Shown: positions 17,418-28,756, counted from the first letter of the stretch. The stretch: 64,000 nt of DNA from Bacillus paralicheniformis (GCF_001042485.2 NZ_LBMN02000004.1:62001-126000), one strand, 5' to 3'. Notes: a model not told the origin generated them from the sequence alone. Numbers and translations: made by a program.

Positions 17418-18947
17418 TTAGTTCCGGATCAAATAATCAAACGCCCCTAATGCGGCATTTGCCCCCGATCCCATTGAAATAATGATTTGGTTATATGGTC
17501 CGTCTGTGCAGTCGCCGGCAGCGAATAGGCCAGGGATGGTTGTTTCGCCGCGTTTGTCGACTGCAATTTCGCCGATGCGGTTGCGTTCGACGGTTTCAGG
17601 GAGCCATTCCGTGTTCGGCACAAGACCGATTTGGACGAAGACGCCTTGGAGCTCGACGTGTTTTTCTTCTCCTGTTTCACGGTCAACGTAAGTGATGCCG
17701 TTTACGTTTTCATCACCCGTGATTTCTTTTGTTTGGGCGTTTTTCACGACAGTCACGTTAGGGAGACTGTAGAGACGTTTTTGCAGAACTTCGTCTGCTT
17801 TCAGCTCCGGTGCGAACTCAAGAACAGTCACGTGGTTGACGATACCTGCAAGGTCAATCGCTGCTTCGATACCGGAGTTTCCGCCGCCGATGACGGCGAC
17901 GTCTTTGCCTTCAAACAACGGTCCGTCACAGTGAGGGCAGTATGCGACACCTTTGTTTTTGAACTCTTGTTCGCCAGGTACGCCGATATTGCGCCAGCGT
18001 GCGCCAGTTGACAGAATGACGGTTTTGCTTTTCAGAACAGCTCCGTTTTCGAGTTCAAGATGGAAAAGATCTTTTTTCTCGAGACCTTTTGCGCGTTGCA
18101 GGTTCATGACGTCGATCTCGTAATCCTTCACGTGTTCTTCAAGGCTTGCCGCAAGCTTCGGCCCTTCGGTGCGCTTCACGCTGATGAAGTTCTCGATGCT
18201 CATCGTGTCAAGGACTTGGCCGCCGAAGCGTTCGGCAACGATTCCTGTGCGGATGCCTTTGCGCGCCGCATAGATTGCTGCGCTTGCACCGGCAGGTCCG
18301 CCTCCGACAACGAGTACATCGAACGGATCTTTATCAGAAAGCTCAGATGCATCTGTGCCGCTGCCCATTTTCGCAAGAATTTCTTCAAGCGTCATTCGGC
18401 CGCTTCCAAAGGATTCGCCGTTTAAGTATACGGTCGGCACAGCCATAATGTTTTTGCTTTCGACTTCTGACTTGTATGCCGCACCATCGATCATCGTGTG
18501 CGTGATGTTCGGGTTGAGCACGCTCATCATGTTCAATGCCTGCACAACGTCCGGGCAGTTGTGGCATGTGAGGCTGATATAAGATTCGAAGCGGTATTCG
18601 CCGCTGATGTTCTTGATTTGATCGATGATTTTTTGATCGACTTTCGGCGGTCGGCCGCTTACTTGCAAGAGTGCCAGCACCAAAGATGTGAATTCGTGAC
18701 CGAGCGGAACTCCGGCGAATGTGACGCCTGTTTCTTCTCCGGCACGATTGACGCTGAAGCTTGGCGTTCTGTCGAGCTGCGCCTTTTCAACAGTGATTTT
18801 TGATGACATGGAAGCCAGCTCTTCTACAAGAGCCAGCATATCCTTAGAGACACTGTCATCGCCTGTACTGACTTTAAGGACGATGTCATTTTCAATCATC
18901 TGCATGTATTGGTTTAATTGTGCTTTGATATTTGCTTCAAGTACCAA
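17418..18947 (-). CDS. ahpF: Alkyl hydroperoxide reductase subunit F
   Basis: A 509-residue flavoprotein disulfide reductase that passes NADH electrons to AhpC. The N-terminal tandem thioredoxin-fold domain has a CHNC redox pair near residues 128-131. The thioredoxin-reductase-like part has the FAD motif [17 protein letters not shown] near 213-229, the second redox pair CPHC near 345 and the NAD motif [10 protein letters not shown] near 362. It is preceded by ahpC after 13 bases. Two decayed pieces of an extra copy occur at 9973-10413 and 12957-13040. Confidence 0.96.
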   Translation of the reverse strand: MVLEANIKAQLNQYMQMIENDIVLKVSTGDDSVSKDMLALVEELASMSSKITVEKAQLDRTPSFSVNRAGEETGVTFAGVPLGHEFTSLVLALLQVSGRPPKVDQKIIDQIKNISGEYRFESYISLTCHNCPDVVQALNMMSVLNPNITHTMIDGAAYKSEVESKNIMAVPTVYLNGESFGSGRMTLEEILAKMGSGTDASELSDKDPFDVLVVGGGPAGASAAIYAARKGIRTGIVAERFGGQVLDTMSIENFISVKRTEGPKLAASLEEHVKDYEIDVMNLQRAKGLEKKDLFHLELENGAVLKSKTVILSTGARWRNIGVPGEQEFKNKGVAYCPHCDGPLFEGKDVAVIGGGNSGIEAAIDLAGIVNHVTVLEFAPELKADEVLQKRLYSLPNVTVVKNAQTKEITGDENVNGITYVDRETGEEKHVELQGVFVQIGLVPNTEWLPETVERNRIGEIAVDKRGETTIPGLFAAGDCTDGPYNQIIISMGSGANAALGAFDYLIRN

Positions 18948-18960
18948 TTGAATGCACTCC

Positions 18961-19524
18961 TTAGATTTTGCCTACTAGGTCAAGGCTTGGTGTCAGTGTT
19001 TCAGAACCTTCTTCCCATTTAGCCGGGCAAACTTCGCCTGGGTTTTGGCGGACGTATTGAGCCGCTTTTACTTTGTTGATCAGGGTGCTTGCATCACGGC
19101 CGATACCGCCTGCGTTGATTTCAACAGCTTGGATCACACCGTCCGGATCGATGATGAATGTTCCGCGGTCAGCAAGACCTTCTTCTTCGTTCAGCACTTC
19201 AAAGTTGCGGGAGATCGTTTGAGACGGGTCGCCGATCATCGCGTAAGTGATTTTGCCGATTTTCTCAGAGCTGTCATGCCATCCTTTATGTACGAAGTGA
19301 GTGTCTGTAGAAACAGAGTATACTTCGACACCAAGTTCTTTTAGGGCAGCATATTCGTTTTGAAGGTCTTCAAGCTCAGTCGGGCAAACAAATGAGAAAT
19401 CTGCTGGATAGAAGCAGAAAATGCTCCATTGGCCTTTTAGATCTTCGTGTGTAACATCGATAAACTCACCGTTTTTGTAAGCTTTCGCTGCGAATGGTTG
19501 TACTTCTTTTCCGATTAGAGACAT
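18961..19524 (-). CDS. ahpC: Alkyl hydroperoxide reductase subunit C (peroxiredoxin)
   Basis: A 187-residue typical 2-Cys peroxiredoxin that reduces organic hydroperoxides and hydrogen peroxide. The peroxidatic Cys47 is in FVCPTE and the resolving Cys166 in GEVCPAKW. It is the first gene of ahpCF, and a PerR-type box lies in its upstream region, so peroxide induction is expected. Length and sequence match the B. subtilis protein closely. Confidence 0.97.
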   Translation of the reverse strand: MSLIGKEVQPFAAKAYKNGEFIDVTHEDLKGQWSIFCFYPADFSFVCPTELEDLQNEYAALKELGVEVYSVSTDTHFVHKGWHDSSEKIGKITYAMIGDPSQTISRNFEVLNEEEGLADRGTFIIDPDGVIQAVEINAGGIGRDASTLINKVKAAQYVRQNPGEVCPAKWEEGSETLTPSLDLVGKI

Positions 19525-19580
19525 AATATCGTCCTCCTGAATGTAGTTTAAGAGAAATAAAAATTGTAAACTTTATTTCT

Positions 19581-19595
19581 CTGTAATTATTATAA
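19581..19595 (-). promoter_or_regulatory. PerR box of ahpCF
   Basis: The 15 bases read CTGTAATTATTATAA and match the PerR consensus TTATAATNATTATAA at 12 of 14 defined positions. The site lies about 57 bases upstream of the ahpC start, in an AT-rich promoter region. Confidence 0.7.
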
Positions 19596-19754
19596 TTATA
19601 TACAAATTATCAAGTAATAAATATTTTTTGTCAAGGGGAAAGCCCATTAATTTTTTGTTAAGTATTTCAGCTAAAGAAAAGAGTTGGAGTTTCGTAACTT
19701 TCATATAGTATGATTGGCACAAATGGTAGAGTAGTGAGAATGAAGAGTCCTAAT

Positions 19755-19784
19755 TGAAAACGAAAAGCCGTCGGAATGACGGCT
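19755..19784 (-). terminator. adhE terminator
   Basis: On the minus strand GCCGTC, a five-base loop and GACGGC are followed by TTTTCGTTTTC. It lies a few bases after the adhE stop codon. Confidence 0.75.
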
Positions 19785-19791
19785 TCTTTGG

Positions 19792-22395
19792 CTAAACTCC
19801 TTTATATGCGGAACGGTAAATCTCAGCAAGCTCCGAAACGAGCGGCAGCTTCGGATTGGCTGTCGTACACTGATCTTCAAAGGCGCGTTCGGCCATGAGA
19901 TCCACTTTGCTTTCGAATGCGGCAGCATCCACGCCGTTTTGTTTAATGCTCATCGGAATTTTAAGCTCTTTGGCGAGCGAGATAATCTCCTGGATCAGGC
20001 TTTCAACGCCTTCTGCAGTTGTTTTTGCAGGCAGGCCGAGCGTTCTGGCAATCTCCGCGTAGCGCTGATCGGCTATGAAGTGGCTGTATTTAGGAAATGC
20101 CGTGAACTTTTTCGGCTTTTCTGCATTATAGCGGATCACGTGCGGCAGAAGGATGGCGTTTGCCCGTCCATGAGCGATGTGAAACTCCGCGCCAAGCTTA
20201 TGGGCTAAGCTGTGGTTGATGCCAAGGAAGGCATTGGAAAACGCCATTCCGGCAATCGTTGATGCATTATGCACTTTTTCGCGGGCCAGCTCGTCGCTGC
20301 CGTTTTTGTATGCTCTAGGCAGGTATTCGAAGATCAGCTGGATGGCCTTCATGGCCAAGCCGTCTGTATAGTCGTTAGCCATGCACGATACGTATGATTC
20401 AATTGCGTGAGTTAATACGTCCATTCCTGTGTCAGCCGTAATATGTTTCGGCACGGTCATGACAAATTGCGGGTCAATGATCGCGACGTCCGGCGTTAAT
20501 TCATAGTCGGCCAGCGGATACTTCGTATTCGTTTCTTTGTCTGTAATGACAGAGAATGAAGTGACTTCAGAGCCTGTGCCTGATGTCGTCGGGATCGCGA
20601 CGAATTTTGCTTTTTCGCCCAGTTTCGGGTATTTGACAATGCGCTTGCGGATGTCCAGGAATTTTTGCTTTAATCCAAAGAATTCAGCATCCGGGTGCTC
20701 ATAGAACAACCACATTCCTTTTGCGGCATCCATTGCAGAACCTCCGCCGAGGGCGATGATGACATCCGGCTGGAATTTGGCCATCATGTCGACGCCGTTC
20801 ATCACCGTTTCGATTGAAGGATCAGGCTCGACATCAGAAAAAATTTCACAATGAACGTAATCCGGGCGCCTTCTTAAGTAGTGTAGGACGCGGTCTACAT
20901 ATCCGAGTTTCACCATCCCCGGATCAGTCACAATCAACGCTTTTGAGATGTCAGGCATTTTCGCTAAATATTGGGTTGCGTGTTTTTCAAAATAGATTTT
21001 TGGAGGAACTTTAAACCACTGCATATTGACATTCCTTTTCGCCACTTTTTTCGTGTTGATTAAATGAACAGCTCCAACGTTTGACGAGACGGAGTTTCCG
21101 CCATATGTGCCGCATCCGAGTGTTAAAGAAGGCATATAGGCGTTGTAAATGTCGCCGATCGCCCCTTGTGACGACGGTGCATTGACGATGATCCGCCCGG
21201 CTTTCATCCGTAATCCGAATTCTTTAACGGCTTCTTGATCGTTCGTATGAATTACCGCCGAGTGGCCGGTTCCACCGAACGCGAGCATGTCTTCGGCGCG
21301 TTTTAATCCCTCTTGAATTCCGCTGACTTTGTAGCACGCTAAAACAGGGCTCAGTTTTTCCCTGGAAAGCGGGTAATCCGGACCTACGCCTTCTAATTCG
21401 GCGATGAGGATTTTTGTATCTTGAGGCACTTTGACACCGGCCATTTCAGCGATTTTGAATGCCGGCATGCCGACGATATCAGCGTTTACCGCGCAAGTAT
21501 TTTCATTGATGACCAATTTCTCGACCTTTGATTTTTCGGTTTCATTTAAGAAATAGCAGTTGTTTCTTGTCATTTCGACTTTGACGTCTGAGTAGATGTC
21601 TTTGTCTATGATGACGGCCTGCTCTGATGCGCAAATCATGCCGTTGTCAAATGTTTTGGATAAGATCAGATCATTGACGGCTTGCTTCAGGTTGGCAGAC
21701 TTCTCGATGTAGCACGGAACGTTTCCAGGTCCGACGCCAAGGGCCGGTTTTCCGGAGCTGTACGCTGATTTCACCATGCCGGCGCCCCCTGTTGCGAGAA
21801 TCAGGGAAACGTTCGGATGGGTCATTAAGGCTTGAGTTGCATTCAGCGAAGGCGTTTCAATCCATTGGATACAGTTGTCGGGTGCTCCTGCTTTGACGGC
21901 TGCGTCCCGAAGGATTCTCGCCGCTTCGCGGCTGCATTTTTGGGCCGATGGATGGAAAGCAAACACGATAGGGTTTCTTGTTTTGATCGCTATCAGGGAC
22001 TTGAACATTGTAGTGGAAGTAGGGTTGGTCACCGGCGTCACGCCGGCGATGACACCGACAGGCTCCGCGATTTCAATGACTCCGTCGTGTTCGTTTTCAT
22101 TGATGATGCCCACTGTTTTATCGTATTTGATATGATGGTAGACATACTCTGTGGCAAACATGTTTTTAATGATTTTATCTTCATAAACGCCGCGCTTCGT
22201 TTCTTCGACGGCAAGTTTGGCGAGAGGCATGTGCTGATCAAGGCCGGCAAGCGCCATCTGTTTGACGATCTCATCAATCTGCTCCTGATCAAAGCTGCGG
22301 AATTCTTCCAATGCCTTTAGGCCTTTTTCGACTAGCTGATCAACCATGGTTGAGGCATTTTGCTTTTGTTTCATTTCCTTTTCTTCGATTGCCAT
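19792..22395 (-). CDS. adhE: Bifunctional acetaldehyde-CoA/alcohol dehydrogenase
   Basis: An 867-residue fusion that reduces acetyl-CoA to ethanol during fermentation. The N-terminal aldehyde dehydrogenase domain (to about residue 440) has the catalytic cysteine in FDNGMICASEQ. The C-terminal iron-dependent alcohol dehydrogenase domain has GGGSAMDAAKGMW and the metal-binding stretch SLAHKLGAEFHIAHGRAN. Members form spirosome filaments. A perfect Rex site lies upstream, so the gene is expected to be induced when NADH accumulates without oxygen. B. subtilis 168 lacks this gene, so its presence marks a licheniformis-type metabolism. Confidence 0.95.
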   Translation of the reverse strand: MAIEEKEMKQKQNASTMVDQLVEKGLKALEEFRSFDQEQIDEIVKQMALAGLDQHMPLAKLAVEETKRGVYEDKIIKNMFATEYVYHHIKYDKTVGIINENEHDGVIEIAEPVGVIAGVTPVTNPTSTTMFKSLIAIKTRNPIVFAFHPSAQKCSREAARILRDAAVKAGAPDNCIQWIETPSLNATQALMTHPNVSLILATGGAGMVKSAYSSGKPALGVGPGNVPCYIEKSANLKQAVNDLILSKTFDNGMICASEQAVIIDKDIYSDVKVEMTRNNCYFLNETEKSKVEKLVINENTCAVNADIVGMPAFKIAEMAGVKVPQDTKILIAELEGVGPDYPLSREKLSPVLACYKVSGIQEGLKRAEDMLAFGGTGHSAVIHTNDQEAVKEFGLRMKAGRIIVNAPSSQGAIGDIYNAYMPSLTLGCGTYGGNSVSSNVGAVHLINTKKVAKRNVNMQWFKVPPKIYFEKHATQYLAKMPDISKALIVTDPGMVKLGYVDRVLHYLRRRPDYVHCEIFSDVEPDPSIETVMNGVDMMAKFQPDVIIALGGGSAMDAAKGMWLFYEHPDAEFFGLKQKFLDIRKRIVKYPKLGEKAKFVAIPTTSGTGSEVTSFSVITDKETNTKYPLADYELTPDVAIIDPQFVMTVPKHITADTGMDVLTHAIESYVSCMANDYTDGLAMKAIQLIFEYLPRAYKNGSDELAREKVHNASTIAGMAFSNAFLGINHSLAHKLGAEFHIAHGRANAILLPHVIRYNAEKPKKFTAFPKYSHFIADQRYAEIARTLGLPAKTTAEGVESLIQEIISLAKELKIPMSIKQNGVDAAAFESKVDLMAERAFEDQCTTANPKLPLVSELAEIYRSAYKGV

Positions 22396-22468
22396 TGTAA
22401 ACCCTCCAGTGAATGAATAGGAATTTGATTACAACAGGATGTTCAGGGATGAATGATGCGGACATTGT

Positions 22469-22486
22469 TTGTGAAACATTTCACAA
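22469..22486 (-). promoter_or_regulatory. Rex box upstream of adhE
   Basis: TTGTGAAACATTTCACAA is a perfect palindrome in the outer seven bases of each half and matches the Rex consensus TTGTGAA-N4-TTCACAA. It lies about 75 bases upstream of the adhE start. Confidence 0.85.
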
Positions 22487-22592
22487 GTGGAGTTAAAAAA
22501 TTTTATCCCTGAAGCGGATATCTGGTTTATTTTGGTATCAGTCCTCCTTTTCTGTGGCTGAATTTATCATATCACGAATTTGAAGTATGAGT

Positions 22593-22610
22593 TTGTGAAA
22601 TGTTGAACAA
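22593..22610 (-). promoter_or_regulatory. Second, imperfect Rex-like site
   Basis: TTGTGAAATGTTGAACAA keeps one perfect Rex half and a second half with two mismatches. It lies 106 bases beyond the perfect site, near a TATGAT hexamer, so it could overlap the adhE promoter. Confidence 0.5.
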
Positions 22611-22637
22611 AGTATGAAATTCATTCTTGAGTAAAAT

Positions 22638-22668
22638 AAGAATGCACCCCGAGGTCCGGGGTGCAGCT
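22638..22668 (-). terminator. gnt operon terminator
   Basis: GCACCCC and GGGGTGC form a 7-bp GC-rich stem just downstream of the gntZ stop, followed on the minus strand by ATTCTTATTTT, a broken T-run. Confidence 0.65.
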
Positions 22669-22669
22669 T

Positions 22670-24073
<1,404 letters not shown>

Positions 24074-24103
24074 GTAATACCTGCTCCTTCATTTAAGACT
24101 TTT

Positions 24104-25450
24104 TTATACAAATAGGCTTAACAATAAAGTAAATCCTAATCCGGCCACCGCGATAATGGTTTCAAGCAGTGTCCAGGTGGCAAATGTCTCTTTCATGCTT
24201 AGTCCGAAATACTCTTTGAACATCCAGAAGCCTGCGTCATTGACATGGGAAGCGATTACACTTCCGGCCCCTGTTGCAAGCACAACCAGCGCAAGATTGA
24301 CATCGCTTTGTCCGAGCATCGGAAGAACGAGTCCGGTTGTGCTTAATGCAGCAACTGTCGCGGATCCTAAGGAGATGCGCAGAATTGCGGCGATGACCCA
24401 GGCGAGCAAGATCGGCGACATGGCTGTTCCTTTGAATAATTCAGCTACATAGTCGCCTACTCCGCCATTGATCAAGACTTGTTTGAAGGCGCCGCCGCCC
24501 CCGATGATCAAGAGCATCATTCCGATTTGTGTAATGGCGGTTGAACAGGAATCCATCACTTGTTTGATCGGGATCTTTCTGGCGATCCCCATCGTATAGA
24601 TCGCGACCAACAGGGAGATGACCATCGAAGTCGAGGCATTCCCGATTAAACGAACCGCTGCCAGCAGGCTGTTGTCTGCAAGGCCCATCGTTTCTTGAAT
24701 AAGCGTAATAACAGTCGAAATAGACATGATAATGACCGGAAGCATAGCTGTGAAGACGCTGATGCCGAAGCCGGGCGTCTCTTCAAGCTTGAACGTTTTC
24801 TGCTCACCGAGTGAAGCGATGCTGCCCATTTTCTCAAATGATTGCGGGACGATTTTTTTCGCCAGTTTCGTAAATAAAGGTCCGGCCAAAAGAACGGTTG
24901 GAATTGCAACAATGATACCGTAGAGCAGCACTTCCCCGATATTGGCGCCGAGCTCTCCCGCGATAGCCGTCGGTCCCGGATGCGGGGGCAGGAAGCCGTG
25001 TGTGACGGATAAGGCCGCCGTCATTGGAATTCCAAGGTATAAAATAGATATCTTCAATTCTCTTGAAATGGCGAATACAATTGGAATCAATAATACCAAT
25101 CCGACTTCGAAGAATAATGCTACCCCGATGATAAAGGAGGCGATGACGACCGCCCATTGGATGTTTTTCTCTCCGAATTTGTTGACGAGGGTCATCGCAA
25201 TGCGCTGAGCGCCCCCTGAATCCGCGATCAGCCTGCCCAGCATGGCGCCGAGCCCGAAGATCAATGCGATATGGCCGAGCGTTCCGCCAAGGCCTTCTTC
25301 AATCGTTTTGACGATGTCGTCAAGCGGCATTCCAAGCGCCAATGCAACCCCGAACGATACGATAATCAAGGAAACAAACGTATTCAGTTTTAACCCCATA
25401 ATCAAAAGCAATAATGCGACAATCCCGATTGCTACGATCAGTAATGGCAT
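24104..25450 (-). CDS. gntP: Gluconate:proton symporter
   Basis: A 448-residue membrane protein of the GntP family with about 12 to 14 hydrophobic segments and the family motif HGFLPPHPGPTAIAGELGAN near residue 150. It imports gluconate for the adjacent kinase. The gene lies between gntK and gntZ with short gaps, in the B. subtilis operon order. Confidence 0.94.
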   Translation of the reverse strand: MPLLIVAIGIVALLLLIMGLKLNTFVSLIIVSFGVALALGMPLDDIVKTIEEGLGGTLGHIALIFGLGAMLGRLIADSGGAQRIAMTLVNKFGEKNIQWAVVIASFIIGVALFFEVGLVLLIPIVFAISRELKISILYLGIPMTAALSVTHGFLPPHPGPTAIAGELGANIGEVLLYGIIVAIPTVLLAGPLFTKLAKKIVPQSFEKMGSIASLGEQKTFKLEETPGFGISVFTAMLPVIIMSISTVITLIQETMGLADNSLLAAVRLIGNASTSMVISLLVAIYTMGIARKIPIKQVMDSCSTAITQIGMMLLIIGGGGAFKQVLINGGVGDYVAELFKGTAMSPILLAWVIAAILRISLGSATVAALSTTGLVLPMLGQSDVNLALVVLATGAGSVIASHVNDAGFWMFKEYFGLSMKETFATWTLLETIIAVAGLGFTLLLSLFV

Positions 25451-25471
25451 GATAACGCCTCCAATTCTCCC

Positions 25472-27013
25472 CTATTTTTTGCTGGATAAGCTTCTTTGAT
25501 AATTTGCAATTTGTGTATATTCGTTTTCAAGTGCTCGAGATAAGTTGATAAAAAGCGGCATTAATTTTCTGTATTCTTTGGCCGATTCTTCTTTCGGCGC
25601 GTGTCTGTGCGTGCTTCCGATCATGTCGGAGACGACATCGAATGAATCGATTTTCCCTGTCGCGTACAGCCCCAAAATGCAGGCTCCGAGACAAGAGCTT
25701 TCATAGCTTTCCGGCACGACGACTTCCGATTCGAAAATATCGGCCATCATTTGCCGCCATACGTCAGACCTTGCGAAACCTCCGGTCGCCTGAATTCGGG
25801 CAACTGGACCGTCCATGCATTCTGTCAACGCCAGGAAGACGGTGTACAGATTGTAAATAACCCCTTCCAATGCCGCGCGAATCATGTGTTCTTTTTTATG
25901 CGACATGGTGAGGCCGAAGAATGAACCGCGCACATCCGGATTCCAGAGCGGCGCCCGTTCGCCTGCGAGGTATGGATGGAACAGCAGTCCGTCGGCACCC
26001 GGTCTGACGCGTTCGGCAATTTTGGTCAAGACATCGTACGGATCAATGCCGAGACGTTTTGCCGTTTCAATTTCTGATGATGCAAATTCATCTCTGATCC
26101 AGCGAAGGACGATCCCGCCGTTGTTGACTGGCCCGCCGATGACCCAATGATTCTCAGTTAAGGCATAGCAAAAAATTCTGCCTTTTTCATCGGTTTGCGG
26201 TTTATCGATAATCGTGCGAATCGCACCGCTTGTCCCAATAGTGACGGCGATTTCGCCTTTTTTAATCGCGTTGACGCCGAGGTTGGAAAGCACGCCGTCG
26301 CTGGCACCGATGACAAATGGCGTTTGCGGATCAATTCCCATCATCGCCGCCAGTTCCGGATTGCAGTGATGGAAAATGGCTGTTGTCGGAACGAGCTTTG
26401 ATAGGTGGTCAGGTGTGATGCCTGCAATGGCAAGTGCTTCTTCATCCCAGGCCAATGTTTTGAGATTCATCATTCCCATCGCCGAAGCTAAGGAGTAATC
26501 GACGACATATTGATCAAATAACTTTTTAAAAATATATTCCTTGATTCCGATATATTTTTTTGCTTTGACAGCGATTTCAGGATGCTCGTTTACAATCCAT
26601 GTGATTTTGCTTAGCGGCGCCATCGGATGAATCGGCGTTCCCGTCCGTTTATAGACATTGTGCCCGTTCATTTCTTCTTTGATTTTATGAGCCCAGCCTT
26701 CGCTTCTGTTGTCTGCCCAAGTGATGCAGGAGGTGAGCGGCTTGTCGTTTTCGTCCATCGCAATCACGCTGTGCATCGCGCTGCTGAATGAAATGAATGA
26801 CGGCTGTTTGTCAGGATGCTGCTGCATGATTTTCGCCGTTGACTGGATGACGGCCTGAAAAATCTCATCCGGGTTTTGCTCAGCGGTCGAGATGTCCGGT
26901 GTGTAAAGCGCGTAGCCGATGCTTTCCTTTTGGATCACGTCCCCTTTTTCACTGAATAAAACCGCTTTCGTGCTTGTCGTACCGATATCTATGCCTAACA
27001 TATAACTAGTCAT
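25472..27013 (-). CDS. gntK: Gluconate kinase, FGGY family
   Basis: A 513-residue sugar kinase that phosphorylates gluconate to 6-phosphogluconate. The phosphate-binding motif GIDIGTTSTKAV is at the N-terminus and the FGGY C-terminal signature region contains GPVARIQATGGFARSD. I use the ATG reading MTSYMLGI because it gives the family length and overlaps gntR by a few bases; the longer frame adds 24 non-family residues. Expression is controlled by GntR and gluconate. Confidence 0.94.
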   Translation of the reverse strand: MTSYMLGIDIGTTSTKAVLFSEKGDVIQKESIGYALYTPDISTAEQNPDEIFQAVIQSTAKIMQQHPDKQPSFISFSSAMHSVIAMDENDKPLTSCITWADNRSEGWAHKIKEEMNGHNVYKRTGTPIHPMAPLSKITWIVNEHPEIAVKAKKYIGIKEYIFKKLFDQYVVDYSLASAMGMMNLKTLAWDEEALAIAGITPDHLSKLVPTTAIFHHCNPELAAMMGIDPQTPFVIGASDGVLSNLGVNAIKKGEIAVTIGTSGAIRTIIDKPQTDEKGRIFCYALTENHWVIGGPVNNGGIVLRWIRDEFASSEIETAKRLGIDPYDVLTKIAERVRPGADGLLFHPYLAGERAPLWNPDVRGSFFGLTMSHKKEHMIRAALEGVIYNLYTVFLALTECMDGPVARIQATGGFARSDVWRQMMADIFESEVVVPESYESSCLGACILGLYATGKIDSFDVVSDMIGSTHRHAPKEESAKEYRKLMPLFINLSRALENEYTQIANYQRSLSSKK

Positions 27014-27737
27014 TTTCTTGTTCGGCCCCTTTCGCCAGCATTTGTTGCGACAGCCACAGATCTTCAACTTTACCTTGCACGTCATCGAAATTTTGATGTA
27101 GGGATTTAAGCATCAGATCCCTGTCTTTCGTTTTGATCGCTTTGATATAAAGTTCATGGTTATCGAGAATTCGTTCAAAGTCTTCGTATTTTTCTTTTAA
27201 GCGGGCCCGCATGGATAAAAGAATAAAGCTTTCCATCACAGGTTTGAGATTGTTCCATATCATCAAAATGTAAGAATGATTGATGGAGCGGACAATCGTT
27301 TCGTGAAATAAGACGTCTTGAAATGAGAACTCGTCGGCATCTTTGTATTTGATGGAGACTTTCATCATCTCCAATATTTTGCTGAGGTCTGTTACCAGTT
27401 CGTCGACATTGGCCCGTCCAAGCCGTTCGAATACGAATGTTTCCATCACCAGACGCACATCATAAATTTCTCCAATTTCTTTTTCGGTTAAACCGATGAC
27501 AACGGCGCCCATCCGTTCCAAACGGATGATTTTTTCCGATGCCAGTATTTTTAAAGCCTCGCGGATGGGAGACCGGCTCACCGAGAATTCCGCAGCCAAT
27601 TTATTTTCAGATAAAATGGTACCGCTTTCAATCAAGCCGGAAATAATGCGCATTCTCAGCTCGCATGCGACGCGAACACCTGTTGAAGCTCTTGAAAGCC
27701 ACTTCTCCGGATATAAAAGATTTTTAGATTGGCTCAT
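27006..27737 (-). CDS. gntR: Gluconate operon repressor, GntR/FadR family
   Basis: A 243-residue repressor. The winged helix occupies about residues 15-80 (KLAAEFSVSRSPIREALKILASEKII), and a helical FadR-type (FCD) effector domain follows. It is the first gene of the gnt operon and represses it by binding the palindrome just upstream; gluconate releases it. The start has AAGGTGAG upstream. Confidence 0.95.
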   Translation of the reverse strand: MSQSKNLLYPEKWLSRASTGVRVACELRMRIISGLIESGTILSENKLAAEFSVSRSPIREALKILASEKIIRLERMGAVVIGLTEKEIGEIYDVRLVMETFVFERLGRANVDELVTDLSKILEMMKVSIKYKDADEFSFQDVLFHETIVRSINHSYILMIWNNLKPVMESFILLSMRARLKEKYEDFERILDNHELYIKAIKTKDRDLMLKSLHQNFDDVQGKVEDLWLSQQMLAKGAEQEND

Positions 27738-27763
27738 ACACTCACCTTCCTAGTTATACGAGT

Positions 27764-27781
27764 ATACTTGTATACAAGTAT
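27764..27781 (-). promoter_or_regulatory. GntR operator
   Basis: ATACTTGTATACAAGTAT is a perfect 18-bp palindrome about 27 bases upstream of gntR. It matches the operator I recall for the B. subtilis gnt promoter. Confidence 0.9.
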
Positions 27782-27803
27782 GATAACGCGATTATTTTGA
27801 TTA

Positions 27804-27817
27804 TGCAAACACTTTCA
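27804..27817 (-). promoter_or_regulatory. Weak cre-like site upstream of gntR
   Basis: TGAAAGTGTTTGCA on the minus strand resembles a CcpA cre site but has TG in place of the central CG. Glucose repression of gnt operons is established in B. subtilis; this particular site is a guess. Confidence 0.35.
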
Positions 27818-27893
27818 TTTCAAATTTTCCGAAAAATTTTTTCCATTTATAAAACGATTTGTTTTGCCAATGCGCTCGAAATACTCCACTAAA

Positions 27894-27931
27894 GCAAAAA
27901 AATATAAAGGGAGCAGCTGCCCTTTATATTT
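27894..27931 (-). terminator. Terminator of the MarR-rhodanese-EVE operon
   Basis: AATATAAAGGG and CCCTTTATATT form a perfect 11-bp stem around an eight-base loop, followed on the minus strand by a run of T. The stem begins inside the stop codon region of the EVE gene. Confidence 0.82.
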
Positions 27932-28358
27932 TGACCATTTGTTTAACGATGAGTTTGAAGTCATGTTCGCTAATTTCTATGTGCCCAAATCGAAAGGAAT
28001 AACCCCAGTGCCGTTTGTTTTTGATGAAAGAGAGGTTGGGAATGAATGGGTGGATCGGCGTTTCCCGGCATTTTAAAAAGTTGATCTTCCTTCTGTAAGG
28101 TGAGAATCCTTCTCCCGCATGAACCTTGTAAACTCTGTTATCACTCACTTCCCCTACAGCTGTAAACTTTTGATAGGGCGCATCATCTTTGAGATTTTGT
28201 TTTGGCGAGTAATAAATGATCCAATCATCGGGATTCATTCTTTTTAAAGGCGCCTCTTTTCCGTGGCAAAGTTGAGCAAAGCCCCCGGATACACCTTTCA
28301 AGACGTGATCGCGCGAAGCTACGCCGATCCAATACCTTCTTTTCATTCCATTCAGCAT
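27924..28358 (-). CDS. EVE-domain protein (UPF0310 family)
   Basis: A roughly 144-residue single-domain EVE (PUA-like) protein. Recognisable stretches are YWIGVASRDHV at the N-terminus, DDWIIYYSPK in the middle and HWGYSFRFGHIEIS near the end. EVE domains bind modified bases in DNA or RNA and often accompany restriction-like or RNA-modification functions. I choose the ATG that follows AAGGA by nine bases and overlaps the rhodanese stop; a second ATG four codons in is also possible. It is the last gene of a three-gene operon. Confidence 0.82.
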   Translation of the reverse strand: MLNGMKRRYWIGVASRDHVLKGVSGGFAQLCHGKEAPLKRMNPDDWIIYYSPKQNLKDDAPYQKFTAVGEVSDNRVYKVHAGEGFSPYRRKINFLKCRETPIHPFIPNLSFIKNKRHWGYSFRFGHIEISEHDFKLIVKQMVKI

Positions 28359-28744
28359 CCGCAAGCATCCTTGTCAGTATCCCCTTCGGTGCATGCTGAC
28401 ACAGGAAAATTCATTTCTCTCCATGCCGCGATCCCTCCGGTCAGCTCTTTCACTTGATAGCCTTTTTCTAATAAAAATTTAGCTGCTTTAGCTGCCGTAT
28501 TGCACCAGACATCCCAGCAGTACACAATGATTTCTTTATCTTTTGGAATATCCTCTAATCGATGAGGGAGATCGTGTTCAGGTATCGCTTGAGCACCTTT
28601 TATCGTCAAACTCCTGACTTCGCTTGGCCCGTTTCTTACATCTATTAAAAAATATTTTTCAGGGTGATTCTTTGAAGATTTAAAATAATCCATTGGACTA
28701 ATGGTGGCTTCTAAACGTGCATTAAAAAAATCGAGTGAATTCAT
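28352..28744 (-). CDS. Single-domain rhodanese
   Basis: A 130-residue rhodanese. The active-site loop is YCWDVWCNTA with the likely catalytic Cys76 and a second cysteine at 81. The fold signature YFLIDVRN near 31-38 and GGIAAWREMNFP near the end are typical. The C-terminus ends in a cysteine-rich tail (DACGC) that could hold a metal or sulfur. It follows the MarR gene by 12 bases and overlaps the EVE gene. It probably moves sulfane sulfur or senses reactive sulfur or oxidants. Confidence 0.85.
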   Translation of the reverse strand: MNSLDFFNARLEATISPMDYFKSSKNHPEKYFLIDVRNGPSEVRSLTIKGAQAIPEHDLPHRLEDIPKDKEIIVYCWDVWCNTAAKAAKFLLEKGYQVKELTGGIAAWREMNFPVSACTEGDTDKDACGC

Positions 28745-28756
28745 AGGGTATGCCTC

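Noticed and set aside
17447-18951. Several open frames of 60-126 codons opposite or overlapping ahpF
   Set aside because: They lie inside a strongly conserved gene, lack family resemblance and ribosome-binding sites, and arise from its codon usage.
19939-22320. Open frames of up to 162 codons antisense to adhE
   Set aside because: adhE is intact and conserved over its full length; the antisense frames show low-complexity, Cys/Phe-rich translations without known domains.
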